From Glaciimonas sp. CA11.2 (GTDB lineage Bacteria > Pseudomonadota > Gammaproteobacteria > Burkholderiales > Burkholderiaceae_D): 64,000 bases of DNA. Shown piece after piece: positions 17,662 through 25,867 of this stretch (the first letter of the stretch is position 1; every line of letters starts with the position of its first letter). The stretch is taken from the NCBI RefSeq assembly GCF_034314045.1, contig NZ_JAVIWL010000001.1, forward strand, positions 2,790,001-2,854,000, read 5' to 3'. Below the pieces are notes generated by a model. The model saw only the letters and a program-made list of their open reading frames with translations. It was not told where the DNA came from and ran no database searches. The translations under genes were made by a program, and so were the position numbers.

Positions 17662-18324
17662 ATGGATGCCGATCATGCCGCGATAACCGACAAAAGCGCT
17701 ACAAAAGTGCGCGCTATCCTGGTCCATGGAATGGGGCGCACCCCTTTGTCGATGCTGATTCTTGCTGCTCGTTTGCGCGCTGCAGGACTGCGCCCGGCGT
17801 TGTTCGGCTACTCTGCAGCATTCGAACGATGGGATCCATGCGTAAAAAAGCTGCATCACTATTTAGCGCGGAATGTAGCTGGGCAGCGTTATATTGTCAT
17901 CGGACATTCGCTTGGTTGCCTGCTTACTCTTGCGGCTTTGCCGGATATGGTGCAACAACCAGAAGCATGTTTTTTTCTGGCACCTCCCATGCAAGCCAGT
18001 CAAATGGCGCGCACCTTTTCGCGTTGGCGTTTGTTCAAACTGATGACAGGCGAAATTGGCCAATTTCTTGGGCAACAAGATTGGACCAGGCAGTTGCCCA
18101 TCCCCGCAGTCCCCACCACTATCTACGCTGGAAGCGCCGGACCACGCGGGCGCTGGTCTCCTTTTGGCGGTGAAGCGAATGACGGAATTCTGACCGTTTC
18201 TGAAACGCAAATGGCGAATATTCCGTCGATTGTTGTCCCTTCCCTGCATACTACGATCATGAACTCGCGGCGCGTTTGTGATGATATCGTCGCCAAGGTC
18301 AACAATAAAAAGTTTGTCGAGTGA
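17662..18324 (+). CDS. alpha/beta hydrolase, lipase/PGAP1-like
   Basis: The 220-residue protein has the alpha/beta-hydrolase fold. It shows an oxyanion strand AILVHGMGRTPLS, nucleophile elbow IGHSLGCLL (Ser at its centre) and a late His in SLHTTIMNS. It resembles small esterase/lipase proteins of the PGAP1-like group; no signal peptide is seen. The substrate is unknown. The ATG lacks a clear Shine-Dalgarno sequence, so translation may depend on the upstream 85-residue gene. Confidence 0.85.
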   Translation: MDADHAAITDKSATKVRAILVHGMGRTPLSMLILAARLRAAGLRPALFGYSAAFERWDPCVKKLHHYLARNVAGQRYIVIGHSLGCLLTLAALPDMVQQPEACFFLAPPMQASQMARTFSRWRLFKLMTGEIGQFLGQQDWTRQLPIPAVPTTIYAGSAGPRGRWSPFGGEANDGILTVSETQMANIPSIVVPSLHTTIMNSRRVCDDIVAKVNNKKFVE

Positions 18325-18401
18325 CGGATCAGCAAGCGATGAATTGAGCAAAATACGCAACAAAATTCAGCAACACATACATGCCGCACTCAGGAGAAAT
18401 A

Positions 18402-19181
18402 ATGGCTATAGGAATACTAGCGGCGATGCATGATGAAGTCGCCGACTTGATCAGCGTGATGACAAAGCAGAGCGGCAATCATGTGCAACGGATCGGTATG
18501 CGGGATTATCACGTGGGTAAACTGGATGGACAGGCCTGTGTGGTGGTTCTTGCCAGAATTGGTAAGGTCGCTGCGGCGGCGACGGCGGTGACATTGATCA
18601 GAGAGTTTGGGGTCACTGAGATTGTTTTTACGGGACTTGCGGGTGGAATTGGCGCGCAGGTTGCGGTGGGCGATATCGTTATCGCAGACCGCTTAATCCA
18701 ACACGACCTGGATGCGCGTCCGCTATTTCCGCATCACGAGGTACCGCTATTGGGAATCGCCGAATTTATGGCAGATATCGCACTTAGCGCCGAATTGAAA
18801 ACTGCCGCTGATATTTTTTTAAGAGAAGATTTGCAAAGTATTGTGCCAGCTCATGTGCGGCGACATTTTCAGATTGGTCAACCAGTCTTACATATTGGGT
18901 TGATTGCCAGCGGTGACCAGTTTGTGGCTGACCTTGAAAAAACGAATAACATCTTAGCTGATTTGCCCGATGCCCTGGCCGTTGAGATGGAAGGCGCTGC
19001 CGTGGCGCAAATTTGTTTTGAATACGGGGTATCTTGCGCGGTGTTACGCACCATTTCTGATCGCGCTGACGCCAGCGCCCACGTTGATTTTGGGTCATTT
19101 TTAGGTGAAGTTGCCAGCCACTATTCAAGCGGTATTTTGCGACGGTTTTTCGCTGGGCGTCTTGCTGATCGGGTGAAATAG
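18402..19181 (+). CDS. mtnN: 5'-methylthioadenosine/S-adenosylhomocysteine nucleosidase
   Basis: MtnN (Pfs) removes adenine from methylthioadenosine and S-adenosylhomocysteine, clearing products of methylation and polyamine synthesis. The 259-residue protein starts MAIGILAAMHDEV, a typical N-terminus. Family segments include the glycine-rich FTGLAGGIG, SGDQFVAD, AVEMEGAAVAQICFEYG (ribose-binding Met-Glu) and TISDRADASAHVDF with the catalytic Asp. AGGAGAAATA precedes the ATG at 18402; the in-frame ATG at 18381 would add seven residues. Confidence 0.93.
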   Translation: MAIGILAAMHDEVADLISVMTKQSGNHVQRIGMRDYHVGKLDGQACVVVLARIGKVAAAATAVTLIREFGVTEIVFTGLAGGIGAQVAVGDIVIADRLIQHDLDARPLFPHHEVPLLGIAEFMADIALSAELKTAADIFLREDLQSIVPAHVRRHFQIGQPVLHIGLIASGDQFVADLEKTNNILADLPDALAVEMEGAAVAQICFEYGVSCAVLRTISDRADASAHVDFGSFLGEVASHYSSGILRRFFAGRLADRVK

Positions 19182-19306
19182 AATACTGCGCCTATTTTTC
19201 CACTTCAACTTTTTCATTCTCGATATTTGATGGAATAAAAAATGGACCCACATAATCGTCTGTCCGTTTTAGGCGCTATATTAGTTGCTGTATTGGTCCC
19301 CGAGTA

Positions 19307-19633
19307 TTAACGCATCGCGGAATAGGACGTTGGTGTCAGAAATTGATTTTCAATTCTCTCGACAATAATCGCTTGTGCCTCTGTTTCTGCACGTTTCGCC
19401 AGCCATTCCGGATCGCTGGCAAACGCGTTCCACTTGGTCTCACGTTCCGCTAAGCTTTCCCATTGCAACATATAAGTCAACGTTTGGTTGCTTGCACCCA
19501 CCAACGTCGTCCAAAATCCGACTTGCCGAATCCCATACTGCTCCCAGAATTTGAGTGTAATTGTTTCAAATCGGTTATTCAACGCTGGTAATCGTCCTGG
19601 TGCACAATGATAAGTACGCATTTCATAGATCAT
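19307..19633 (-). CDS. NIPSNAP family protein
   Basis: The 108-residue protein is a NIPSNAP-domain dimeric alpha/beta-barrel protein. It begins MIYEMRTYHCAPGRLPALNNRF, and the middle segment has GFWTTLVGASNQTLTYMLQWES then WNAFASDPEWLAKR. Bacterial members are small cytoplasmic proteins of uncertain function, often near catabolic genes. AGAGAAG precedes the start. It stands alone, convergent with mtnN. Confidence 0.9.
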   Translation of the reverse strand: MIYEMRTYHCAPGRLPALNNRFETITLKFWEQYGIRQVGFWTTLVGASNQTLTYMLQWESLAERETKWNAFASDPEWLAKRAETEAQAIIVERIENQFLTPTSYSAMR

Positions 19634-20075
19634 TTTTCTTCTCTTTCTATTCTGCTTTGCTGTTGATAGTCGCCTGTTGGTAGGAGCGACAATTTAAATG
19701 CTTTGTGTTGCTTTGCTTCGCTTCGATCATAGCGCAGAGAATAAAACCGCGCTGGCGCTTATCCTAAGTCGAATATTACAGCGTTCGTTCTCCCCGCTAT
19801 TTAAATCCCAGACTTGATCATAAAAATATCGCCAGTAATAAGCCACCCTCTGAAAGTCAGTCGTACTTTCTATTCAAAACATCGATTGATCATCGTTTTA
19901 TTCACCAGAAATTTATCAAAAACTGTGGACGCCTAAAAATATAAAAAAAAGAAAAACTATTTTTGAATCCGCTTGGTTAGTTACTGCGTATCAACGTACG
20001 GGTTAAAAAAAATGTTGATCGGTTTCGCCTTTGGCGTCCGAATCTATCGGGATGGACAAATTTTAGGAGGACGAT
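19634..20075. other. 442-bp intergenic region
   Basis: AT-rich between the divergent NIPSNAP and DUF3034 genes. I see no gene and no clear inverted repeat. It should hold both promoters. Confidence 0.4.
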
Positions 20076-21002
20076 ATGCGTATAAACACCACTATGGTGG
20101 CGATGGTTGGTTTGTTGATTTCCGTGAGTGTGCATGCAGATACGGGAAAACTGCTACTGACCGGCGGTGTGAGTTCAATTGACGGTGCGGCAGGCGGGGG
20201 ATTGACGCCGTGGGCTGTGATTGGCAGCAATGCTACAGCAGATCAAATTGGCGGAACGGCACATATATCGCGCGCGGTAGTAAATGACTATTCGTTGACG
20301 ACCTATGGCGCGGCTGTGGGAATTATGGACCGCGTGGAAGTCAGTCTGGCACGTCAAGACTTTAATGCGTCGCCGGTAGTTGGCGTCAACGGCTTGGGTT
20401 TTAATGTGAGTAACAACCAACACATAAGGATGGATATTTTAGGTGTGAAGGTAAAAGTTGCCGGTGATGCGATCCTGGACAGCGATTCATTCATGCCGCA
20501 AATTTCAGTCGGGATGGAGTATAAACACACGGATGCAGGATCGTTCGCCCCGGTCATTTCTGCGTTGGGCGCGAAGAACAGCGACACAGATTTCTACGTG
20601 AATGCGACTAAATTATTTTTAGCCCAGGGAATTTTGGTCAACGCCACGTTGCGGGCTACAAGAGCTAATCAAAATGGCTTGTTAGGTTTTGGTGGTGCCG
20701 TCGGTGAAAATAATTACAAATTCGAACCGGAACTATCAGTCGCTTATTTGGTTACGAGAAAAATCGTTATAGGTGCCGAATATCGCTTCAAACCAGACAA
20801 TCTGCGGAGAGTGGGCAACACCTTGCCTTTGCCGGCGAACGGCCTGCGCGAAGAAGACTGGAAGGATATTTTTATTGCTTACGCCCCGACCAAAAATGTT
20901 TCGTTCACGCTGGCATATATTGATTTAGGTCACATTGCGCCGGTGCTGGTCAACAATCGGAAGCAGACCGGTGTCTTTCTTTCTTCACAGATAGCATTTT
21001 AA
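20076..21002 (+). CDS. DUF3034 family outer-membrane-like protein
   Basis: The 308-residue protein has a Sec signal peptide ending VSVHADT. Alternating amphipathic strands rich in Gly, Asn and aromatic residues follow, ending in QIAF, like an outer-membrane beta-barrel. The motif DTGKLLLTGGVSSIDGAAGGGLTPWAVIG (read as separate short segments) is typical of DUF3034. AGGAGG lies 7 nt before the ATG. DUF3034 genes often accompany exported quinoprotein dehydrogenase loci; the neighbouring globin and relay genes fit that pattern. The molecular function is unknown. Confidence 0.85.
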   Translation: MRINTTMVAMVGLLISVSVHADTGKLLLTGGVSSIDGAAGGGLTPWAVIGSNATADQIGGTAHISRAVVNDYSLTTYGAAVGIMDRVEVSLARQDFNASPVVGVNGLGFNVSNNQHIRMDILGVKVKVAGDAILDSDSFMPQISVGMEYKHTDAGSFAPVISALGAKNSDTDFYVNATKLFLAQGILVNATLRATRANQNGLLGFGGAVGENNYKFEPELSVAYLVTRKIVIGAEYRFKPDNLRRVGNTLPLPANGLREEDWKDIFIAYAPTKNVSFTLAYIDLGHIAPVLVNNRKQTGVFLSSQIAF

Positions 21003-21018
21003 ATTTCGGGGCATTAAC

Positions 21019-21486
21019 ATGAAAAAAATTCTTTATACTCTGCTATTCTCCGCTGCCGGCATGATGTCAACAAATCTGCTGGCTCAAAGTCCGCCGCTTC
21101 AAAATACGCCATTAATGAAGCCAGCCCCGGTTGCTGTGTATGAGGCGTTTGGCGAGAAGCCGGGCCTCGTTAAATTGATGGATGATTTTATGGTGCGACT
21201 GGTGGCGAACCCTCTGACCGGTCCTGTATTTGGTCCGGCCAATCAGGTCCGAATCAAGGCAGAACTCGTCGAGCAATTTTGTCAGCTCTTAAGTGGTCCG
21301 TGTACCTATCAAGGCCTTAGTATGAAAGCGGCACATGCCAGCCTTCACATCAATAAGCCGCAATTTAATGCATTGGTGGAAGAGTTGCAGAAATCGATGG
21401 ATGCGATGAACATTCCGTTTCGGGACCAAAATCAACTTCTGGCACAACTCGCTCCGATGTATCGGGATGTGATAACCGTTAAGTAA
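21019..21486 (+). CDS. exported group 1 truncated hemoglobin
   Basis: The 155-residue precursor has a signal peptide (MKKILYTLLFSAAGMM to LLAQS), then a truncated-globin fold of about 115 residues. The proximal His is in MKAAHASLHI, followed by FNALVEELQKSMDAMNIP; GPCTYQGLSMK is the loop before it. Truncated globins are usually cytosolic, so the export signal is notable. It probably binds oxygen or handles reactive oxygen/nitrogen species in the periplasm; this is inferred. It lies 16 bp after the DUF3034 gene and is probably co-transcribed with it. Confidence 0.88.
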   Translation: MKKILYTLLFSAAGMMSTNLLAQSPPLQNTPLMKPAPVAVYEAFGEKPGLVKLMDDFMVRLVANPLTGPVFGPANQVRIKAELVEQFCQLLSGPCTYQGLSMKAAHASLHINKPQFNALVEELQKSMDAMNIPFRDQNQLLAQLAPMYRDVITVK

Positions 21487-21555
21487 TGTATCAAGATTTG
21501 GTTGATAGATTGCTATAAAAAATGGTGATCTATTTAATCGACAATCGACTCTATC

Positions 21556-21590
21556 AAAAATGTCCCTTTGAAGTTCGGAGGGACATTTTT
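21556..21590. terminator. bidirectional terminator between globin and flavoprotein genes
   Basis: AAAAATGTCCCT (21556-21567) pairs perfectly with AGGGACATTTTT (21579-21590) around an 11-nt loop. A-runs on the left and T-runs on the right serve the convergent genes on both strands. Confidence 0.88.
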
Positions 21591-21638
21591 TAATGAGCAA
21601 CGCAGGTAACGTAATGCAGTCTCGTTTGGATCTGTGAT

Positions 21639-22898
21639 TTAGGTCAACACATCTGCCCAAATATTGAGTGCCCAATATTGCGCATCTGCAAATTCTTGAG
21701 AAGATGCATGGGCCGAAATGCCACCGCCCGGTGACGATTTCATTAATTTTTCCGCTGCATCATAGCGATACACTGTCGTTACATGCATTGCCGTTTTGTC
21801 GTCGGCGTAGCTATAACAAGTGTTCGCAAATACCGGAGCCGGGTCGGGCTTTTCGTTTCCCATCATAAACGCTAGCGCATTAGCGCACACTTTCGCCTGC
21901 GAGGTGGCGATGTGAGCAGATTTGGGTAGTCCTGAATCTACTGCATCGCCGATGACGTGAATGTTGGGAAATACTGTTGACTCGTAAGTCAGAAAATCAA
22001 CTTCGCACCAACGTCGACTAACGTTTGCAAGGCCGGTATCGATAGTTAGTACGCTAGCTCTTTGGGGGGGAATCACGTTTAATACATCGGATTTTACTTT
22101 GTCAAAATCCGTTTTTACGGTGCGGGTAGCCACGTCAATGTCTTGTATGCTGCTGCTGGGAATATACTCAACCATGCCGGGATATAAATCTAACCATGCG
22201 CGCTCGAACAACGGTCTCTTTGAAGTGATGGCGGGATTGGCATCCAGCACTAGCACTTTCGATTTGGGCTTGTGATTTTTTAAATAGAAGGCTACCTGGC
22301 ATGCGCGTTCATATGGCCCTGGTGGGCAGCGATAAGGCAGCGCTGGAATCGTGATAGCAAACACGCCGCCGTCCGGCATCGCCAACAATTGATTTCGCAG
22401 ATTTTGTGTTTGTGGTCCGGCTTTCCACGCATGAGGAATCTTTTCTTGCGCTTCTTTATTGTTCAGCGTCGGCATACTTTCATACATAAAATCGATGCCT
22501 GTCGCGACGATCAACTTATCGTAAGAAAGCTTTCCTTTGGTAAAGCGTACTTCCGCTTTATCGGGATCAATGGCGACTACTTTATCCTGTATCCAATGTA
22601 TCCCGTGATTATGTTTCAGGAGGTCATAGGGAAGGGTTATATCGTCCAGTGTTTTCTCTCCACCAAGAACAAGATTGCTGACCGGGCATGATACAAAATG
22701 GGGATTCGGTTCAATCACAAACACTTCTATTTTCCCGCCGCTCCACATTCTTAAATATTTCGCTGCAGTGGCACCGCCATAGCCTGCACCGATGATCACC
22801 ACGCGTCCTAATTTTTTTTGGTTTGCATATACCGGTGACGACATGGATGCCCATAATGCACCGCCAACGCTATATTTTAAAATTTCCCGACGATCCAT
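21639..22898 (-). CDS. flavocytochrome c sulfide dehydrogenase-like flavoprotein (FccB/SoxF-like)
   Basis: The 419-residue protein begins MDRREILKYSVGGALWA, a twin-arginine-like export signal ending VYANQ. The FAD-binding fold starts VVIIGAGYGGATAAKYLR, with CPVSNLVLGG and later LPYRCPPGPYERACQVA supplying cysteines typical of FccB/SoxF. The C-terminal flavocytochrome domain ends in LNIWADVL. In known systems this subunit oxidises sulfide or a protein persulfide and passes electrons to a cytochrome c partner. The ATG at 22898 follows the cytochrome stop by one base; a GTG at 22907 is the alternative. Confidence 0.88.
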   Translation of the reverse strand: MDRREILKYSVGGALWASMSSPVYANQKKLGRVVIIGAGYGGATAAKYLRMWSGGKIEVFVIEPNPHFVSCPVSNLVLGGEKTLDDITLPYDLLKHNHGIHWIQDKVVAIDPDKAEVRFTKGKLSYDKLIVATGIDFMYESMPTLNNKEAQEKIPHAWKAGPQTQNLRNQLLAMPDGGVFAITIPALPYRCPPGPYERACQVAFYLKNHKPKSKVLVLDANPAITSKRPLFERAWLDLYPGMVEYIPSSSIQDIDVATRTVKTDFDKVKSDVLNVIPPQRASVLTIDTGLANVSRRWCEVDFLTYESTVFPNIHVIGDAVDSGLPKSAHIATSQAKVCANALAFMMGNEKPDPAPVFANTCYSYADDKTAMHVTTVYRYDAAEKLMKSSPGGGISAHASSQEFADAQYWALNIWADVLT

Positions 22899-22899
22899 T

Positions 22900-23283
22900 T
22901 TATTCACCGAACCTTGTTTGAGAATGAGATTTCAAGGAGTGACTTTGAAAGCGAGTAAATGATCTTGGTTGCATCGAAAAGTATTCTCCAAGCAGGATGA
23001 GTTCTTCAGATGTCAGTGCCCGCGCTTGTTGCGGCATGACCTCGGTTGATTCAGTTTGCTTTTGATACTCTAGCATTCGCTTGACGAAATAGCCTTTATC
23101 TAATCCGGCGAGGACTGGCGTTCCGCCCAGGCTTAATCCGTTGGTTCCATGGCATGCTGCACAGGAACCTGCCAGCACCAGAATATGAGGATTACCCACG
23201 CTTGGGAGCGCGGGCGTTATAGACATTGCAGGCGTTGTAAATGAAAGCAAAACCAGTAATGTGAACAACGAATTTTTTAGCAT
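22900..23283 (-). CDS. monoheme cytochrome c, partner of the flavoprotein (FccA/SoxE-like)
   Basis: The 127-residue precursor has a signal peptide (FTLLVLLSFTTPAMS). It has one heme-binding CAACH motif near residue 42 and a likely axial Met in STEVMPQQAR. It should be a small c4-like class I cytochrome in the periplasm. Classical FccA and SoxE are dihemes of about twice the size, so this is a reduced version. Tight coupling to the flavoprotein gene supports a functional pair. Confidence 0.85.
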   Translation of the reverse strand: MLKNSLFTLLVLLSFTTPAMSITPALPSVGNPHILVLAGSCAACHGTNGLSLGGTPVLAGLDKGYFVKRMLEYQKQTESTEVMPQQARALTSEELILLGEYFSMQPRSFTRFQSHSLKSHSQTRFGE

Positions 23284-23424
23284 GGATTTTTTTTATGGTT
23301 CTAGTGACGTTTCGGGCCGCGTAGTTAGTTTATATTTATCTCATCGCGCAGGTTCCTGCGTTGGCACGTTGGTTGAGGTCGAGGAAACGGTCCCTAATAT
23401 GGACTGACCAGTTTGTCGTCATGT

Positions 23425-24366
23425 TTATTCCCATTCCAATACCGGATAAATTAAATTGACGTTGCGGCGATTCACCCTGTCAAAAAGCATCCATCGTGAT
23501 TTTTCTGTTTGAGCGGCCGAACCCATGGCGCGGGTCATGTCTTCGCCATTTTTGATGCTGGTCCTGACATCTTTTAACAGTATTTCCAAATACCTACGTT
23601 CATCTTCAAATGCGGCATTCTTATTTTTGGTTGCCGGACCGTGGCCCGGTATCGTCAGATTAGCCTGCATTTCTTCTAGGGGCGCAATCACACTGAGCCA
23701 GCCTTTAATATCGCCATCGATCGAGGGTGTTCTTTCAACGAACAGCAAGTCGCCGGTCCAGAGGGTCTTGGTGTTCGTATCGAATACGGTCAAGTCGGTA
23801 TTGGTATGTGCGGTTGGCCATGCTTTTAGTTCAAGAACGCGATTGCCTAAATCGATTTGCCGAGGTTTGCTGACAGTCTCAGTGGGGGCAATAATTTTGC
23901 TACGATCAGCATCCGTACCTAACTCGGTTTTAAGATTGCGTAAATAGGCGTCCTTGCGTAACGCCATCGCATGCGGCAAATTTTCATGTCCGAGAAAAAC
24001 CGGATGATCATCGGTAAATGCCGCGTTGCCAAAGATATGATCAGGATGAACATGGGTATTGATTACATAGCGTATGGGGAGTTTGCTGATGAGCCGAAGC
24101 GCTTCTTTCAAAGACACCCCGGTTTTGTACGAGCCACCGGTATCAATGACAGCAACGGCATCAGCGCCGATGACAAAACCTATATTTGCTATATCACCGT
24201 GATAGTTCTCATCAAAATCTTCATGCACGCCCTGATGAACATACACACCGGCAGCTACCTCGGTTACTGACAGTGGCTTGGCTTGCGTTTGGTGAAAACC
24301 GCTGAGTGCTGTCAATAACGCGGTCGTTAGCAAGGCGGTGAAATAGTGTGAACGAAATCTCTGCAT
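23425..24366 (-). CDS. quinoprotein relay system zinc metallohydrolase (SoxH-like)
   Basis: The 313-residue precursor starts MQRFRSHYFTALLTTALLT, a signal peptide ending TQAKP. The metallo-beta-lactamase fold is complete: NTHVHPDHIFGN (HxHxDH), a His in WPTAHTNTD, Asp in WTGDLLF, and IPGHGP. The pattern matches the family named quinoprotein relay zinc metallohydrolase. These are related to SoxH and found with exported quinoprotein dehydrogenases; the reaction is unknown. The ATG at 24366 lies 4 bp after the SoxYZ-like stop, and its ribosome-binding site GAGGAAAG is inside that gene. Confidence 0.85.
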   Translation of the reverse strand: MQRFRSHYFTALLTTALLTALSGFHQTQAKPLSVTEVAAGVYVHQGVHEDFDENYHGDIANIGFVIGADAVAVIDTGGSYKTGVSLKEALRLISKLPIRYVINTHVHPDHIFGNAAFTDDHPVFLGHENLPHAMALRKDAYLRNLKTELGTDADRSKIIAPTETVSKPRQIDLGNRVLELKAWPTAHTNTDLTVFDTNTKTLWTGDLLFVERTPSIDGDIKGWLSVIAPLEEMQANLTIPGHGPATKNKNAAFEDERRYLEILLKDVRTSIKNGEDMTRAMGSAAQTEKSRWMLFDRVNRRNVNLIYPVLEWE

Positions 24367-24370
24367 CAGG

Positions 24371-25177
24371 TTAGCTTTCCTCGACATCAATTGATGCACT
24401 GAATGTCTCACCTTCATTATCTTTTATCGTCAGCTCAAGCTTGCCAGGTTTGTCGGGTATAAATCCAAATTGTACATTTGGGTCCTCGCTAATTCCTATG
24501 AAGGTATCGGCATGCATGACGATTTTGCCGTTATATTTTGCCTCGATTTTATTGATAAAAAAGGCTGGGCGAAAGGACTGCGTCGCAAGATCTTTTTGTA
24601 GTCCAGTGAACATTGGATGTTTGATTAATAGCTTCACCCGATTGAGACTGCCTATCTTCAGTGGTTTCTCTATGGCTAACCGCATCTTTCCTGCCGAGGC
24701 TTTGGCTGCCGCTTCGTCGCCATCTACGGTACCACCACAGCCGCCTTCAGCGCGAATGGGGACCGCGTTTATGTAGAGTCGACCATCATTTGCTTGAGCT
24801 ACTACATGGACAAGAGAATCACTTTCAAGGCGGATTCTTGTGGAAATTTCTGCTTTACCGCTGAGTGGATTAAAGTAAAAAGTAGCAGCCAGGGGAACCG
24901 GATTTTGGTCGACATATATCGCCACTGATTTGATGTATTTTTCAGCCAGCATCGGATAATCGACGCTAAAGACAAACGGTACTTGTGCACCGCTATCGGC
25001 GCGGCGCGGAGCAGTCAAGTGAATAAAGGGACCGGGTTCTATTTTTTTTCCGTGGTAATACATGTCTTGCAGCGGTGTCCAGTATTTATCAACTATCTCC
25101 GCTCGGACGTTAGCCGAGAGCAACACGTACGCGGCCATAACTAGCAGACGCACAATCACTTTTAGTTGAGTGTTCAT
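24371..25177 (-). CDS. SoxYZ-like fused carrier protein, quinoprotein-associated
   Basis: The 268-residue precursor has a signal peptide (MNTQLKVIVRLLVMAAYVLL to VRAE). A SoxY-like domain follows. The carrier cysteine sits in EGGCGGT (about Cys147), followed by a linker and a SoxZ-like immunoglobulin fold (KIGSLNRVKLLIKHPM to the end). In true SoxY the GGCGG motif is the C-terminus; here it is internal at the fusion point. Sulfur may ride on this Cys, as in SoxYZ; that is inference. The start at 25177 puts the signal first; in-frame ATGs at 25192 and 25219 are possible. Confidence 0.85.
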   Translation of the reverse strand: MNTQLKVIVRLLVMAAYVLLSANVRAEIVDKYWTPLQDMYYHGKKIEPGPFIHLTAPRRADSGAQVPFVFSVDYPMLAEKYIKSVAIYVDQNPVPLAATFYFNPLSGKAEISTRIRLESDSLVHVVAQANDGRLYINAVPIRAEGGCGGTVDGDEAAAKASAGKMRLAIEKPLKIGSLNRVKLLIKHPMFTGLQKDLATQSFRPAFFINKIEAKYNGKIVMHADTFIGISEDPNVQFGFIPDKPGKLELTIKDNEGETFSASIDVEES

Positions 25178-25279
25178 GAGCGTGGCCTGCATGACTTTAG
25201 GCGGCGATATAAATGGCATTTTTTGCCGTGGTCGGGCATTGAGCGAAGGGGCAATGGCATTGCACTTCTCCAGTAAATA

Positions 25280-25458
25280 TAGAACTTACCCAAAATCGTC
25301 TCAACTGCGCTGCGCTTTCCTAGCCACCTAAGCGGCTTGACCTACGAGGCCCGACCTACGAGGCCCGACCTACGAGGCCCGACCTACTCGAAACAGCATG
25401 CTGTATTCGTTGGCTGTGTTGATATGTCCGTTGCTAGGACAGTTTTGCGTAATTCCTA
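25280..25458 (+). mobile_element. MITE-like element B
   Basis: A 179-bp non-coding element has imperfect terminal inverted repeats: left TAGAACTTACCCAAAATCG, right (reverse strand) TAGGAATTACGCAAAACTG. They match at 16 of the first 21 positions. AAATA flanks both sides (25275-25279 and 25459-25463), consistent with a 5-bp target duplication. Inside are three exact copies of a 14-bp unit (25339-25380) and the palindrome CAGCATGCTG. Related elements lie at 41802-41958 and 14600. Confidence 0.7.
25339..25387 (+). repeat. 14-bp tandem repeat in element B
   Basis: GACCTACGAGGCCC occurs three times exactly (25339-25352, 25353-25366, 25367-25380), followed by a half copy GACCTAC (25381-25387). Apart from this element, the region 25178-25867 holds only promoter sequence for xth. 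Confidence 0.95.
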
Positions 25459-25867
25459 AAATAGATCGACGGACCATCGCCTTCATCTTTTATTGAAAGG
25501 TCAGGGCAGTGCTCGTTTCATTCATACAGGGTGAACAGATTCATGTCTCATTGGCGAGTTTTTATTAAATTCTTCGGCCCAATTATTTTTGAGTATGTTC
25601 TTATTTTTCTAAAGCGACAAGCCTAAATGTAAATAAATGCAGATGACATAGAGTGAAAACCATATGTTGGTTTGAGCATAAGCGAGGCTTATGGGTGATG
25701 TAAACGACGATCCTCTTCCGATTGTTTTTTGATAAAGCTTCGGGCGCGTTCACAGAAAAGCAGGGCAGGTCAGGTGATAGTCATCGCCGGTATTGAGACG
25801 AAACGTGAAATGCTAAAAATCTACGATAAACTGCTGAAAAACTCGTTTTAATCAAGGATTCGAAATA

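Noticed and set aside
19242..19310. 22-residue hydrophobic peptide frame (MDPHNRLSVLGAILVAV)
   Set aside because: No convincing ribosome-binding site and it overlaps the end of the NIPSNAP gene; too short to support.
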